Origin: Corynebacterium felinum
GTDB lineage: Bacteria; Actinomycetota; Actinomycetes; Mycobacteriales; Mycobacteriaceae
Assembly (NCBI RefSeq): GCF_030408755.1
Contig: NZ_CP047209.1
Location: forward strand, 3,038,001-3,102,000
DNA length: 64,000 nucleotides
Reading direction: 5' to 3'
Shown: positions 1-8,898 of the stretch, in pieces
How the letters are laid out: each line of letters opens with the position of its first letter
Position numbering within the stretch: the stretch's first letter is position 1
Program-made: the position numbers and the translations under genes
The notes under the pieces: model-generated
Database searches by the model: none
What the model saw: only the letters and a program-made list of their open reading frames with translations
What the model was told of the DNA's origin: nothing

Positions 1-556
1 GAATGGAGATGCAGGTACCCCCTTCGGCCGGTGGGCTTAAGACTGCATGGATGCGCAGTTGATGCCCAGAATCGGGCTGAATTTTTCCGTCCGCGTAGCA
101 TTGGGCGTCGTCAAGCCTGCGCCCAGCGGTAACCATGAGACGTGTGGCTAGTTGTCGTACCTGTGTTTCGGAGTTGAAACGGATTGTGGATTGTTCAAGC
201 CCTGCGCCGCAGTCAAACCAGACACTGTTCGGTCCGTTGACAACGATGTCTGTGATGCCGTCGATGCGGAGGAGATCTTCGAGGATTCCGATGCCTGTGG
301 AGTCGGACCTGAGTTTGCGCATGACATGTAATACATCTACATCGCTCATCACGCTGGGTGCTTCACGGCGGATAAGGTCGGCGATGTTTTTCGGGGTGAG
401 TTCGTGTGGGTTTTCGGTACTGGAGATGATCCTTTGAACGTGATTGACGAGGTGCGCAAGGCGTTGATCCCGGTCCTCATTCACAGACTCTGCGCGCGCA
501 ACTGTGTGAGCCGTGAGCGTGTTGGAGGTTTGAGTCGTCGCGGTTCGTAGGTTCAT
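1..556 (-). CDS. TadA/CpaF-type secretion ATPase, N-terminal part (cut by window edge)
   Basis: The reading frame opens at an ATG at 556 with a good ribosome binding site (GGAAGGAG about 5 nt upstream) and stays open for 185 codons to the window edge, so the gene is incomplete here. The visible part matches the N-terminal domain of TadA/CpaF family ATPases: a segment reading DLLRIDGITDIVVNGPNSVW, then RRLDDAQCYADG, then PPAEGGTCISI just before the edge. Walker A and the catalytic core would lie outside the window. Family members power assembly of Flp/Tad-type pili at the inner membrane. It is followed upstream on the same strand by a CpaE-like ATPase, the same order as Rv3659c-Rv3660c in mycobacteria, so a Tad-like locus is likely. 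Confidence 0.88.
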   Translation of the reverse strand, partial: MNLRTATTQTSNTLTAHTVARAESVNEDRDQRLAHLVNHVQRIISSTENPHELTPKNIADLIRREAPSVMSDVDVLHVMRKLRSDSTGIGILEDLLRIDGITDIVVNGPNSVWFDCGAGLEQSTIRFNSETQVRQLATRLMVTAGRRLDDAQCYADGKIQPDSGHQLRIHAVLSPPAEGGTCISI

Positions 557-670
557 GATCACTCCTTCCTGCTGGTGCGCCGTGTTTTTTTAGGTGGGTC
601 AATGGTTGTTGTGGCGTGTTTTGCATCGCTAATTTTTTCCTCAGCGTTTTCTTCGCCACAGTGTTTGTTT

Positions 671-1816
671 CTAGGTTTCTTCCAGCACTGTGCGTACTGC
701 GTGGGTAAGGCTTTTGGGTAGTGAGCTGGTACCGATGTTGCCAAGACCAGTGAGTTCGGCGGTCCGGGGAAGTTTTTTATCGAGGAATACTTCCGCTGCT
801 ACGGGGCATCCGATGATGGTGGGGAGATCTTTGCGGCGTAGCCCTGACCAACCACGGTGGCGCATGATCGCACAGGTATCCACGCGCCTGGCGCGCAGTT
901 TCGCGAGCACGCGTGCGGCTGCGGCGGCGGCACGTACTTCGGCGGGGATAAGGATGATGGTGCAGTCTGATTGTTCCGCTACTGTGCTGAAAAATCGCAT
1001 GTAATTGGGCATATCAATGACCACTGTGTACGTGCTTTTCAGCGCAGTGATGGCTATAAGTAATCCTTCTTCGGTGATTCCGCTGATATCACCATTGCGG
1101 GCAATGGAGAGTACGGCGAGCCCTTCTGCTGTGTGCGGGAGGGCGTGAAAGAGTTGGGTTCCATCGATGCTGCCCTCGGTGAATTTCATGTCGTTCCAGC
1201 GCAACCCTGCCGTGTTTTCTATTCCTACTAAGAGGTCGATGCCGCCTGAGTTGGGGTCGGCTTCGATGAGCACGGTGGGGTGTTCTTTGTGGGCGGCAAG
1301 TGCGAGTGCGGCGGCAAATGTTGAGGCTCCTGCCCCACCGACTGCGCCACTGACGCACAAGACTTTGCCCCAGTTTGCCGCGCGTGTGTTCATCGGGCGT
1401 GTTTCATCGGAGTCGAGGCGTTTGTGCGCGTGAGTACTTGTGTGGGGCTGCTGATCGCTGCTGGTTGGGGTGTGCGCTTTGTGGGAGTGAAGGTGCTCGC
1501 CGATTGCTTTGAGTAGATCATTGGCTTGGGCGGGAAGGAAGAATCCGCCGTCGGCTGCGGTGTCGTCGAGTAGCTGCGTATCTAGGGGGCCTGGTTCGGG
1601 GAAGAGGATGAACAAGGTGTTTGTGTGCGCGACTGTCGCGGCGTGGTGTGCGGTGACGGCGTCGACAAGCATAATCTGTGCTTTGCGCGCGAATCGTGCG
1701 ATGTCACGCGGGTCGGTGGTGTCGAAAACATCGAGCCCAGATGCGGCAGCAATATTGATTGCTTCGGGGTGTAGTCCAGGATCGGTGACTGCGATGAGAA
1801 TGTGTGTAGCCGTCAT
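671..1816 (-). CDS. CpaE/SsaA-like septum-site/Tad locus ATPase (MinD superfamily)
   Basis: The protein is 381 aa if started at ATG 1816 (MTATHILIAV); a longer frame to 1852 exists but that extension has no family-like character. Residues about 1-120 resemble a degenerate receiver-like domain. The C-terminal half is a MinD/ParA-like ATPase with a deviant Walker A reading GAVGGAGASTFAAA, which lacks the usual lysine of KGGxGKT. This is typical of the CpaE/SsaA (Rv3660c) group. It probably positions or regulates the Tad secretion ATPase encoded directly downstream; 114 nt separate the two genes on the same strand. The role is inferred from family and position. Confidence 0.85.
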   Translation of the reverse strand: MTATHILIAVTDPGLHPEAINIAAASGLDVFDTTDPRDIARFARKAQIMLVDAVTAHHAATVAHTNTLFILFPEPGPLDTQLLDDTAADGGFFLPAQANDLLKAIGEHLHSHKAHTPTSSDQQPHTSTHAHKRLDSDETRPMNTRAANWGKVLCVSGAVGGAGASTFAAALALAAHKEHPTVLIEADPNSGGIDLLVGIENTAGLRWNDMKFTEGSIDGTQLFHALPHTAEGLAVLSIARNGDISGITEEGLLIAITALKSTYTVVIDMPNYMRFFSTVAEQSDCTIILIPAEVRAAAAAARVLAKLRARRVDTCAIMRHRGWSGLRRKDLPTIIGCPVAAEVFLDKKLPRTAELTGLGNIGTSSLPKSLTHAVRTVLEET

Positions 1817-2232
1817 AGTTCCTAGTTTCAGCCCACTGCGTGAACCTCTCAACCGATGTGAAGCTGCGACATGTTTTTCTGTGGAATTTGGATTTCGTTA
1901 TGTCACAAACTGCCCCTATGCTGTGGACAACTATTCACATCTGTCACAATCATCACTTCTGTAACAGGCTGGGCGGGCGTCGAACGTGCCCCACGCAACT
2001 GCTCAGAGTAACGCCCGCCTAAAAACCACCGCTGAACAAAACACAACCGCAGCACCCACCATGCACAGGCGGGACCCACCATATTCTTGGCGCAACCGCA
2101 ACCTGTGCTTATCGACGCCGCCCCCAGTCGCACCGCACACCACACCCTCCTGCGTGCGTGACCATATTTTCACAGCTGAACTGCGCTTTTGGCATTAGTG
2201 CGCCGAGTGCATGAGGGGGATAAAAGTTTAGG

Positions 2233-2272
2233 GGCGGCTCGTGCTAAAGGGGGGGGTGTTGCACGAGCCGCC
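2233..2272. repeat. Hairpin 1: 12-bp perfect inverted repeat with G8-containing loop
   Basis: GGCGGCTCGTGC at 2233-2244 pairs perfectly with its reverse complement at 2261-2272. The 16-nt loop at 2245-2260 is TAAAGGGGGGGGTGTT. It lies in the likely 5' region of the HAD gene and has no T-tract, so it is not a typical intrinsic terminator. Confidence 0.85.
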
Positions 2273-2274
2273 AA

Positions 2275-2306
2275 CCCGGCCATAAAGGGGGGGGTGTTCG
2301 GCCGGG
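2275..2306. repeat. Hairpin 2: 7-bp inverted repeat carrying the same loop
   Basis: CCCGGCC at 2275-2281 pairs with GGCCGGG at 2300-2306. The loop contains the same 16 nt as hairpin 1 (2283-2298). The two hairpins sit 2 nt apart with unrelated stems, so the loop rather than the stem is the conserved part. Confidence 0.8.
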
Positions 2307-2380
2307 GCAGGCCACACTGTATATCGGGGCCTTGCAGTGCCTATTATGACACAAACAATTCGCATCAACCAATTTCACCC

Positions 2381-3400
2381 ATGATGTCGCCGCGAAGTGC
2401 TAAGGGCGGGGCGGTATCAGCCGAAAACGATCCTGAACAACTAAGCTTGAACCCTGACATGTCTTCGAACTCTTCTCAGCAGCCCGCACCCCACCCGCAG
2501 CAGCAACCTCACAGCCCCTGCGGGGATTCTCAGCTGCCTACGCTGGGACATACCCAAGGGGTCGAACCTACGTGTGTTGGGCACGATGAGGAAATGGCGG
2601 CACCTACTAGCCACGGCAAGGTGGCAGCATTTTTCGATCTGGATAAAACAATTATCGCCACCTCATCGGCCTATGTTTTTGGCAAAGAGTTTTTAAATTC
2701 TGGGTTAATTTCGCCCGCTACTGCGGTGCAGTTATCGCTGGCGAAAGCCTCCTACATGTTTAGTGGGCATAGCAGTGAACAGATGGATAGTGTGCGCGAT
2801 CAGCTCACACAGATGGTTGCTGGCTGGGATGTTGAGCAGATTACGCAGATCGCACGCGATACTCTCACACACACCGTGACGCCGACGATTTACCAAGAGG
2901 CACGGGAGCTTATCGACGCCCACCGCGCCGCCGGTCACGATGTTGTGATCATTTCCGCTTCCGCCTCCACCTTGGTTGAACCTATTGCAGAGGAGCTGGG
3001 TGTGGAGGAAGTGATCGCCACTGTATTGGGTGAAAAAGATGGAAAATTCACCGGTGAAATTGTCTTTTATTGCAAAGGGGAAGCTAAATCGCAGGCGCTA
3101 AAAAAGCTGGCGGAAGAAAAAGGCTATGATCTTTGCGCAAGTTTTGCCTATTCCGATTCGATCACAGATCTTCCTATGTTAGAAGCTGTAGCCAATCCTG
3201 TAGCAGTAAATCCGGATCGGGCATTGCGCAAGGTTGCTGTGGAAAATGGGTGGGAGATTCGCAGCTTTAAAAACCCCGTGCCCCTTTTCCCTTTGCCCAG
3301 TGGCAAAGAACTCACCGTGGGCACTGGCGTGTTGGCTGGTTTAGCTGCCGTGACCATGGGTATTTTCTGGTGGATGAAACGCCCCACCGATTCAAGCTAA
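2381..3400 (+). CDS. HAD-IB family phosphatase (SerB-like) with C-terminal membrane anchor
   Basis: Predicted as 339 aa from ATG 2381; the frame is open further upstream to 2189, but that would translate through the hairpins. Starts at 2459 or 2594 are also possible because no strong ribosome binding site marks any of them. Residues about 1-75 are low-complexity (Q, P, S). HAD motif I reads FFDLDKTII, motif II lies in VVIISASAST, and motif IV is YSDSITDLPML. The C-terminus has one hydrophobic helix (GVLAGLAAVTMGIFWWM). It corresponds in position and type to mycobacterial Rv3661 beside the Tad locus. Its substrate is unknown. Confidence 0.82.
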   Translation: MMSPRSAKGGAVSAENDPEQLSLNPDMSSNSSQQPAPHPQQQPHSPCGDSQLPTLGHTQGVEPTCVGHDEEMAAPTSHGKVAAFFDLDKTIIATSSAYVFGKEFLNSGLISPATAVQLSLAKASYMFSGHSSEQMDSVRDQLTQMVAGWDVEQITQIARDTLTHTVTPTIYQEARELIDAHRAAGHDVVIISASASTLVEPIAEELGVEEVIATVLGEKDGKFTGEIVFYCKGEAKSQALKKLAEEKGYDLCASFAYSDSITDLPMLEAVANPVAVNPDRALRKVAVENGWEIRSFKNPVPLFPLPSGKELTVGTGVLAGLAAVTMGIFWWMKRPTDSS

Positions 3401-3493
3401 CCCAGTCCAACTATGCTCAATTGCGTGAGTTAAAAGCCGAGCCGCGCGTTCATTATCCTCAGACTAAGAATGTATTCTCGCGCCCCCACGCAG

Positions 3494-4066
3494 TTACGAA
3501 CGGTAGCGCCATGCATACACAGCGAAGCTGGTAACCAACGCCACCACGCTGAGCGCAGCAGCCACTGGTGTGGGAGGCTGGTCAATAGCAAAAAGAACAT
3601 GTCGGAACACTGTATGCTCGAGGCTCGACCACACAAGGGTTTGGGCTAGGAATTGAACCATGAGCACTAATGCGAGCGTATCCGTGCGTAAAAACACCCC
3701 GAGTGCCACACACAACGAGAATGTAAGAGTAGCCACGTACGCAAAACGACTCCCACCATCGGCAACAGGCACCATCAGCCACGGAATCAACCCTACAATG
3801 CCCAGCACCACTGCATGCGACCACAGCCACTGGCGCGATGACATTAACTCGAGGCGTGAGAGTTCGTTGCGGAAAAGTAACACACCATTAAGAGAAAACA
3901 GCAGGCCAGCTATTCCACTGAGGGTGACAGCCTGTGGGCTAAGAATCCAGGGTACGCGAACGCTCTGATTGCCAGCACCAAAGACCACTGCACAAACCAC
4001 GCAGGTGAGCAACACAGCAGACCACATTTTGTGCCCGCAACAATAGAGTGCGAAACGTGAGCGCAT
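3494..4066 (-). CDS. Integral membrane protein, probable ABC transporter subunit
   Basis: The 190-aa protein is very hydrophobic, with about five to six predicted membrane helices, for example WSAVLLTCVVCAVVFGAG near the N-terminus. It starts 10 nt after the stop of the preceding permease-like gene on the same strand, with an AAGGCGG-type ribosome binding site, so it belongs to one operon with 4076-5203 and the ATPase at 5196-5906. I do not recognise a named family. Its place suggests a second membrane component of this exporter-type ABC system. Confidence 0.75.
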   Translation of the reverse strand: MRSRFALYCCGHKMWSAVLLTCVVCAVVFGAGNQSVRVPWILSPQAVTLSGIAGLLFSLNGVLLFRNELSRLELMSSRQWLWSHAVVLGIVGLIPWLMVPVADGGSRFAYVATLTFSLCVALGVFLRTDTLALVLMVQFLAQTLVWSSLEHTVFRHVLFAIDQPPTPVAAALSVVALVTSFAVYAWRYRS

Positions 4067-4075
4067 GCCACCGCC

Positions 4076-5203
4076 TTACATTCCGCACAACGCATGGCTC
4101 AGGCGTTGTTCTACCTGAGCACTATCGATTGGCACTTGAGTATCCCACGGGAGATGACTGCGCACCACCCCCAACTCAGAGGCAGGTACACCACAGAGTT
4201 CAACCCCGCTGCGGGCTAGTTCCACTGAGCCAACATAGTCCACGAAATCACCCACTACACCTTCGACTGTGTGTTGTGCACTAAATTCCAGTGCGTCTAC
4301 GCCAGTACTACCCCAGACCACCGGCTTGTTGGCATAGTGCGCCCATTCAGCAGGTGCGATACGGGCAAAAATTTCACGGGCTTGCGCATTCAATTCACGA
4401 TTTTTCTCTGGAATTTCAGGCCACGCACACACCTGATCAGTACACACCAGTGCAGCGCGGTCACGATCAACCACACTGGTGCTACGTGAGGCATTCATCA
4501 TCACACCCCCTGTGAGAAGAAGTCCACCAACGACAATCGTTGCTAATCCACTGTGGGGTGTTTTCACACTCAGCACTATCCCCGTAGCTAGGGAGGTTGC
4601 TGCCACTACTACGACTGCCGCAACAGCAATTGCCCGTGGATCAAGAGTGGCATCAGGGCTACAGCAGTCTAAGAAATCACCCAGAAGCACTCGTATAACC
4701 CCAGGTTCAGTGGCGGAAGGCACCACTGCATACCAGGCATAGGCCAGCACAGCCGCTAGGGTGACTGATATAACCGGCCTGAGTATAAACCCCAATGCAC
4801 TTCCCAGTGCCACCCAACTTATCCCCACGACCCATGTGTAGGCGAACATCAAATAAAAAGTGGATGAAAAGAATGCAGATGTTCCGTGCCCGAGGAATCC
4901 AACGGCCACCACGTACCCTAGGGGAGGAAAAACTGTGAAAAGAAGAATCCTGTCCGTGATGATTTTGCGCACCGCCCCCTTGCCTAAGGTGGCACAGGAT
5001 TGAAAGCGGGAAGCCTCCCATGCCACGGCTGCAGTTGTTGCGGGCACCACAATATACAAAGACAAAGCGGCATGCCCCAGAATCGATGGGGTGTAACTGG
5101 CAAGTGAAAAGGAGGAAAGCGGGAGTAGGCATAGGACGATGGCACCGACGCATATCCATAATGATGGACGTCGAGCCCAGTGTGCTAATCCAAATTTACA
5201 CAT
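4076..5203 (-). CDS. ABC transporter permease-like protein with extracytoplasmic C-terminal domain
   Basis: The 375-aa protein starts at ATG 5203, chosen because GGAGGAAGCTG directly precedes it. The start overlaps the end of the ATPase gene by 8 nt, suggesting translational coupling. The first 240 residues or so hold six or more hydrophobic helices. The last 125 residues or so form a soluble domain containing three spaced cysteines (LVCTDQVCAW and ELCGVPASE), likely outside the membrane. No specific family is recognised. Together with its neighbours it forms a three-gene exporter-like system of unknown substrate. Confidence 0.78.
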   Translation of the reverse strand: MCKFGLAHWARRPSLWICVGAIVLCLLPLSSFSLASYTPSILGHAALSLYIVVPATTAAVAWEASRFQSCATLGKGAVRKIITDRILLFTVFPPLGYVVAVGFLGHGTSAFFSSTFYLMFAYTWVVGISWVALGSALGFILRPVISVTLAAVLAYAWYAVVPSATEPGVIRVLLGDFLDCCSPDATLDPRAIAVAAVVVVAATSLATGIVLSVKTPHSGLATIVVGGLLLTGGVMMNASRSTSVVDRDRAALVCTDQVCAWPEIPEKNRELNAQAREIFARIAPAEWAHYANKPVVWGSTGVDALEFSAQHTVEGVVGDFVDYVGSVELARSGVELCGVPASELGVVRSHLPWDTQVPIDSAQVEQRLSHALCGM

Positions 5204-5906
5204 CAGCTTCCTCCCCGCCTCGCGTCCGAAAAGCGCGGGCAAGCACGTGCGCTGGGGAGTTGCCCGTATCAAAAGCTAACTGGTGGAAAGCTGCGCGATC
5301 ACCATCGAAATGAATTTGGCCTGCATGGAGGACAACTACTCGACTAAAAGGTGGTTGCAATTCTGCACTATCGTGGGTGGCGACTATCAATGACCGTCCT
5401 TGGTTCACAATGCGTGAGTACAAGGAAGTGATCGTTTGTTTACTGATGGGGTCTAGCGATGCGCTTGGTTCATCCAGGACAAGTGTATCCGCGCCGGAAT
5501 TCAGCGCAGTAGCAATCGCTAACCGCGCACGTTGACCGCCACTGAGTTTTTCACAGCGTTGCTGTGCTTGGGGTTGAAGATCAACAAAGTTCAACCACGA
5601 GATGGCATCTCGTTGTGCTTGTTTCCAGCTTTGTCCACGTAACCAGGCAACATACGCGCAGTATTCTGCACAGTTAAACCCCACAATGGGGCGGAAATGC
5701 TGTTCCACAATCGCGATCTTCCCACGCGTGCGCACGCTCCCATTGTAGGGTTTGAGATGTCCACCAAGGACTGAAAATAGCGTTGTTTTCCCTGCCCCAT
5801 TAACACCTAAAAGCAGAGTAGGTCGCTGGTCAAACTCTAAAAATGGGATATCGAGTGTGGTTGTGTGCGAACGGGTGACTTTCAGTTGTTCAATAGTAAT
5901 GCTCAT
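5196..5906 (-). CDS. ABC transporter ATP-binding protein
   Basis: The 236-aa protein starts at ATG 5906 (MSITIEQLKV) behind a GAAGG ribosome binding site. A longer open frame upstream runs into the IS end and is not used. Walker A is GVNGAGKTT, the signature is LSGGQRARLAIA, and Walker B reads LVLDEPSASLDP, followed by a switch histidine in IVATHDSAEL. It energises the membrane proteins encoded immediately downstream. Only 33 bp separate the start codon from the terminal repeat of an IS element, so its original promoter has probably been displaced. Confidence 0.92.
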   Translation of the reverse strand: MSITIEQLKVTRSHTTTLDIPFLEFDQRPTLLLGVNGAGKTTLFSVLGGHLKPYNGSVRTRGKIAIVEQHFRPIVGFNCAEYCAYVAWLRGQSWKQAQRDAISWLNFVDLQPQAQQRCEKLSGGQRARLAIATALNSGADTLVLDEPSASLDPISKQTITSLYSRIVNQGRSLIVATHDSAELQPPFSRVVVLHAGQIHFDGDRAAFHQLAFDTGNSPAHVLARAFRTRGGEEADV

Positions 5907-5938
5907 CAATAAACGACCTTCATCTACTTGACCGTACA

Positions 5939-7804
5939 CTAGCCCAGATTTTTCATGGGGTGGGTTTGGTGGTGGTGGGTTGGGGTGGTGTGTTTGTGGG
6001 GTTGGTTGGGGCACCTTCGCCTTTGGTTGTGGTTTTCAATGGCAAGGTGTACGTCCGTGTTTTTGTGGTGGGGTTTTGTGGTGGGGTGCCTGCGGTTGGC
6101 TGCCGGTGGTGGGGTCTGCTGCGTGTTGTGGTTGAGGGGGTTAGGTTTTTCGTTTTTTAAGGGGGCGTAGGAGGTTTTGGGTGTATTCCATAAGTGTCAC
6201 CAGTGTGGGGGTGTGTGTGCTTTGTTGATCGAGGTGGAGGTATATGCGCCTGCTGCTTGTCGTGATTTTTGCAGAGATTGCAATAAACCTTGCTCGAATG
6301 GTTTTTGGTGCCCATGTCCACCACGGGTTGTCGGATTGATTTCGTTTCTTGTTGTTGCCGCTGTTGTGGTTGTTGTAGTGATGGTCGAGTAGTTTTGTCC
6401 AGGTGAGAAGTTGGTGGGCTAAGGTTATGATGAGACACCAGATTTGGTTAGCTTTGAACTGGCAAAACGGTAGTTTTGCAAGGCCTTGATCTTTGGCGTC
6501 TTTGATGTGTTGTTCGCATAGTGATCTTTGGCGATAGTACTGGTCAATGCGTTGAATATTGCAGTTGAGGTTTGTTGCGCATAATTGGGTGCGTATGCCG
6601 AGTTGATTGAAAATGCTGTGTTGGCACCCTGCGTGGGGGGGATTCTATCCGTGCGATCACGCGCATCGTGGTGGGGTAATCAGTAAGAAGGTTCACCAGT
6701 GGTTTGTCATCTTCTAGGTGTGCGGTTTGTAGTAGTCCGGTGATGTCTTCAAGGAAGTGTTGGTCATCAAAGCTGATATCCCCATTGCCACGCACAATTG
6801 GCACACGGGTGTTACGTAATGATCGATAATCTGTGTGACTAGTTGCTTCGTTACCGGATCTGATGTGCTCATTGAGGAGGATACTTGCTGTAGGTGAGGG
6901 TGAAAAGCCAACAACATAACCGAGGTCATGGTCGTCTAAGGAGCTAAGGAATTGTTTTGTCCCACCAGCACTGTCAGCACGGATAACAAGTCGTTTGCCC
7001 CAAGGTTTGCCATCGCTGTGATCGGGGAGAGCGGTCAGGATTTCTTTGACAAGCTGGCAATGATCATTAGCGGTGTTTGCTCCCGCGTTACCTGGGCGAA
7101 GCAGACAGGTTAAAAATTCCCCACCAGTTAACCCTACGCTGGTGTAGTCGATAAAAGCACATAATGGGTGGAAACCAAACCCCTTCTTATAGGTAGGTGC
7201 GGCTTTTTCCTTGCCAGAATGCGCACAGATCAGTGTCGCATCAATATCTACTATCAGGGGTTTGTCTACTGTAGCGAGCTTATGTGGGGCTTGATCGCCC
7301 AGCAGGTTCCATAGTGTGCTACGGGCGTATTTGATCGCGTGAAGGAATTCTTCACGTATTTTATCGCTGGTGTCTTTATGCTCTGTCAGTCGCCGCCACA
7401 GGGTTGATACCGACGGCAATGGCTGAGACGATAATGCTGTCGAAACAGAATCTAACAAGTTGATGTCTTTAACATCGTCACCACCAGCAATTAACGATAA
7501 CGCTAACCCAGTACACGCATCACCAAAAGTATGTGTTAACCGTTGCCGTGAGAAAACACGATCAAGGCTGGCACCAATCCCGACTAATTGAGCTACATGA
7601 GCAAAGGGTAACACCCCCGCGCGGGAAACAAGACGGGTGCAGCTGGCCATCATAGGGGTGTATGTAGTAGTCTTCACCATGAAAGTGCTCCTTTTCTGCT
7701 TGGAATAAAGGCTTAACAACATCTCTATTCTAGCAGGTCAAGAAGCACTTTCTTTACTTTTTACACACCTTTTAAGCCCCACCCCATGAAAAATCCGGGC
7801 TAGT
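5939..7804 (-). mobile_element. IS1380-family insertion sequence
   Basis: The terminal inverted repeats are readable: the left end begins CTAGCCCAGATTTTTCATGG at 5939, and the complement of the right end reads CTAGCCCGGATTTTTCATGG, ending at 7804. They match at 19 of 20 positions and extend into GGTGGG. Inside is one transposase frame on the minus strand of the IS1380 type. No clear target-site duplication is seen beside the ends. The element sits between the ABC operon and a conserved hypothetical gene. Confidence 0.9.
6141..7680 (-). pseudogene. IS1380-family transposase, frameshifted
   Basis: The start is ATG 7680 behind AAGGAG. The family is recognisable from the DDE-type blocks VDIDATLICAHSGKEKAAPT, GFGFHPLCAF, and RLVIRADSAGGTKQF. 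The frame breaks in a run of seven G (seven C in the coding strand) at 6635-6641. With one C fewer, the frame continues through SLCEQHIKDAKDQGLAKLPF, a typical C-terminal IS1380 block, to a stop at 6141-6143. An intact product would be about 510 aa. The break could be a real mutation, a sequencing error in the homopolymer, or a programmed slippage site; I favour the first two. Confidence 0.85.
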
Positions 7805-8085
7805 TTTCATTATAAAAACCAACCGTAGCAGTAAGCTTTGTAGCTGTTAGATGCCTACAGTTTCTAGGATCTCAACATCCTTCTGTCAGAACATAGCTCG
7901 GCACATCCACAGCTTGTGGCTAGGGGTCACAGGTAAGGGAAATATTGATTCGCCATAGAGCACGTGCTATATGCAAAACCGCAGGTCAATTTTGCAGCTG
8001 CGCGCTGACTTGGATCATTGCGGTGCGTCCCGATACTTTCTCCTGCTGTGAACACACCCCCTTGTGCCTAGATCTTTCGATCAGC
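7805..8085. other. Intergenic region right of the IS element
   Basis: About 280 nt with no supported gene. It probably contains the sequence that was upstream of the ABC operon before the IS inserted. Confidence 0.4.
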
Positions 8086-8760
8086 CTAACTAACAGCAGC
8101 GGCAATCCCTTCAGCCTCATCGGCGCCGGCGCTCATCGCATCCAAATAGAACTCGCACCACTTGGTCATCCCCTCAGCTGAATCTGAGTTGGCCAACAAC
8201 TGGGCATAAGTCTTCTTATGGCGGTTGAAAAACACCTCCGGCACGCACAAACCCAGCGGATCGAAACCCACCGCCACTGCGGCCACCCGCGATGCAACCA
8301 CCGCCACCGCCACTCTGCGCGGACCAAACACCGCACCGCGCACGATCGTTGCGTGCACAACGGCGGGCAGCAACTCCTGCTGTGCGCGTGGATTCGTGAT
8401 CACAGCAGCCAGCGTCGACAAGCACGCAGCAGCCGACGCATCCACCGGACGCCCCACACCACCCAGTAACACATCCACCCGCGCAAGCAACTGCAACGGG
8501 GCGCGCACAAACAACCCCGCGCTCGCCTCACGCTGCGCAGGAGCCAACACACTCAACCCGCTGACACAACACTCAAGACTCAACGGGGCAGGCGACAACG
8601 CAGGCACAATCTTCGCAGCGCGCAGCACCGACTCCGCCGAAGTGATATCGCTCTTACGCAAACTCACCGGGCGACGATGCACAGCCCGCACCTTCTTCAC
8701 CGCAACATCACGACACTGAGCAACAGAGGGCTGGGACAAAATAAAGGCAAAAGGATCCAT
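8086..8760 (-). CDS. Conserved hypothetical protein, possible degenerate Fic-like domain
   Basis: The 224-aa protein starts at ATG 8760 behind GGGAG; the frame extends upstream but would overlap the divergent holin-like gene. It is alpha-helical in character. The second half (LLPAVVHATIVRGAVFG, then FDPLGLCVPEVFFNRHKKTY) resembles the layout of Fic/Doc proteins, but the catalytic HPFxxGNGR motif is absent. I therefore do not assign AMP-transferase activity. It is divergently arranged with the holin-like membrane protein at 8899. Confidence 0.6.
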   Translation of the reverse strand: MDPFAFILSQPSVAQCRDVAVKKVRAVHRRPVSLRKSDITSAESVLRAAKIVPALSPAPLSLECCVSGLSVLAPAQREASAGLFVRAPLQLLARVDVLLGGVGRPVDASAAACLSTLAAVITNPRAQQELLPAVVHATIVRGAVFGPRRVAVAVVASRVAAVAVGFDPLGLCVPEVFFNRHKKTYAQLLANSDSAEGMTKWCEFYLDAMSAGADEAEGIAAAVS

Positions 8761-8898
8761 ACTCCCTGCGAGAATACCCACTAAAAACAACAAATCAGCA
8801 ACAATACCCCCAACCAATTCACCTTTAGACCCAATTCGTGGCACGATTGGCAGTATCTGATTAACGTCACTGATGATTATTTTAAGGAAACCCCACCC

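Larger units (their letters stand above)
1817..2380. other. Divergent intergenic region between CpaE-like and HAD genes
   Basis: This stretch of about 560 nt separates two divergent genes. The part near 1850-1960 is rich in TGTCACA-like half sites but holds no exact TGTGA-N6-TCACA GlxR palindrome that I could find. The part near 2233-2306 holds two hairpins listed separately. No convincing gene is visible. Confidence 0.5.

Noticed and set aside
1880..1970. Possible GlxR site from TGTCACA-like half sites
   Set aside because: No TGTGA-N6-TCACA palindrome with proper spacing was found.
2233..2306. Considered as a short CRISPR or an intrinsic terminator
   Set aside because: Only two units with different stems and no spacers; no T-tract follows either hairpin.
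5955..6440. Open frames on the plus strand rich in Gly, Val and Trp
   Set aside because: They lie antisense to the transposase C-terminus; the minus-strand frame continues after the homopolymer with clear family motifs.
7945..8181. Open frame of 78 codons opposite the Fic-like gene
   Set aside because: It mostly overlaps the real gene's end and shows no start signals.
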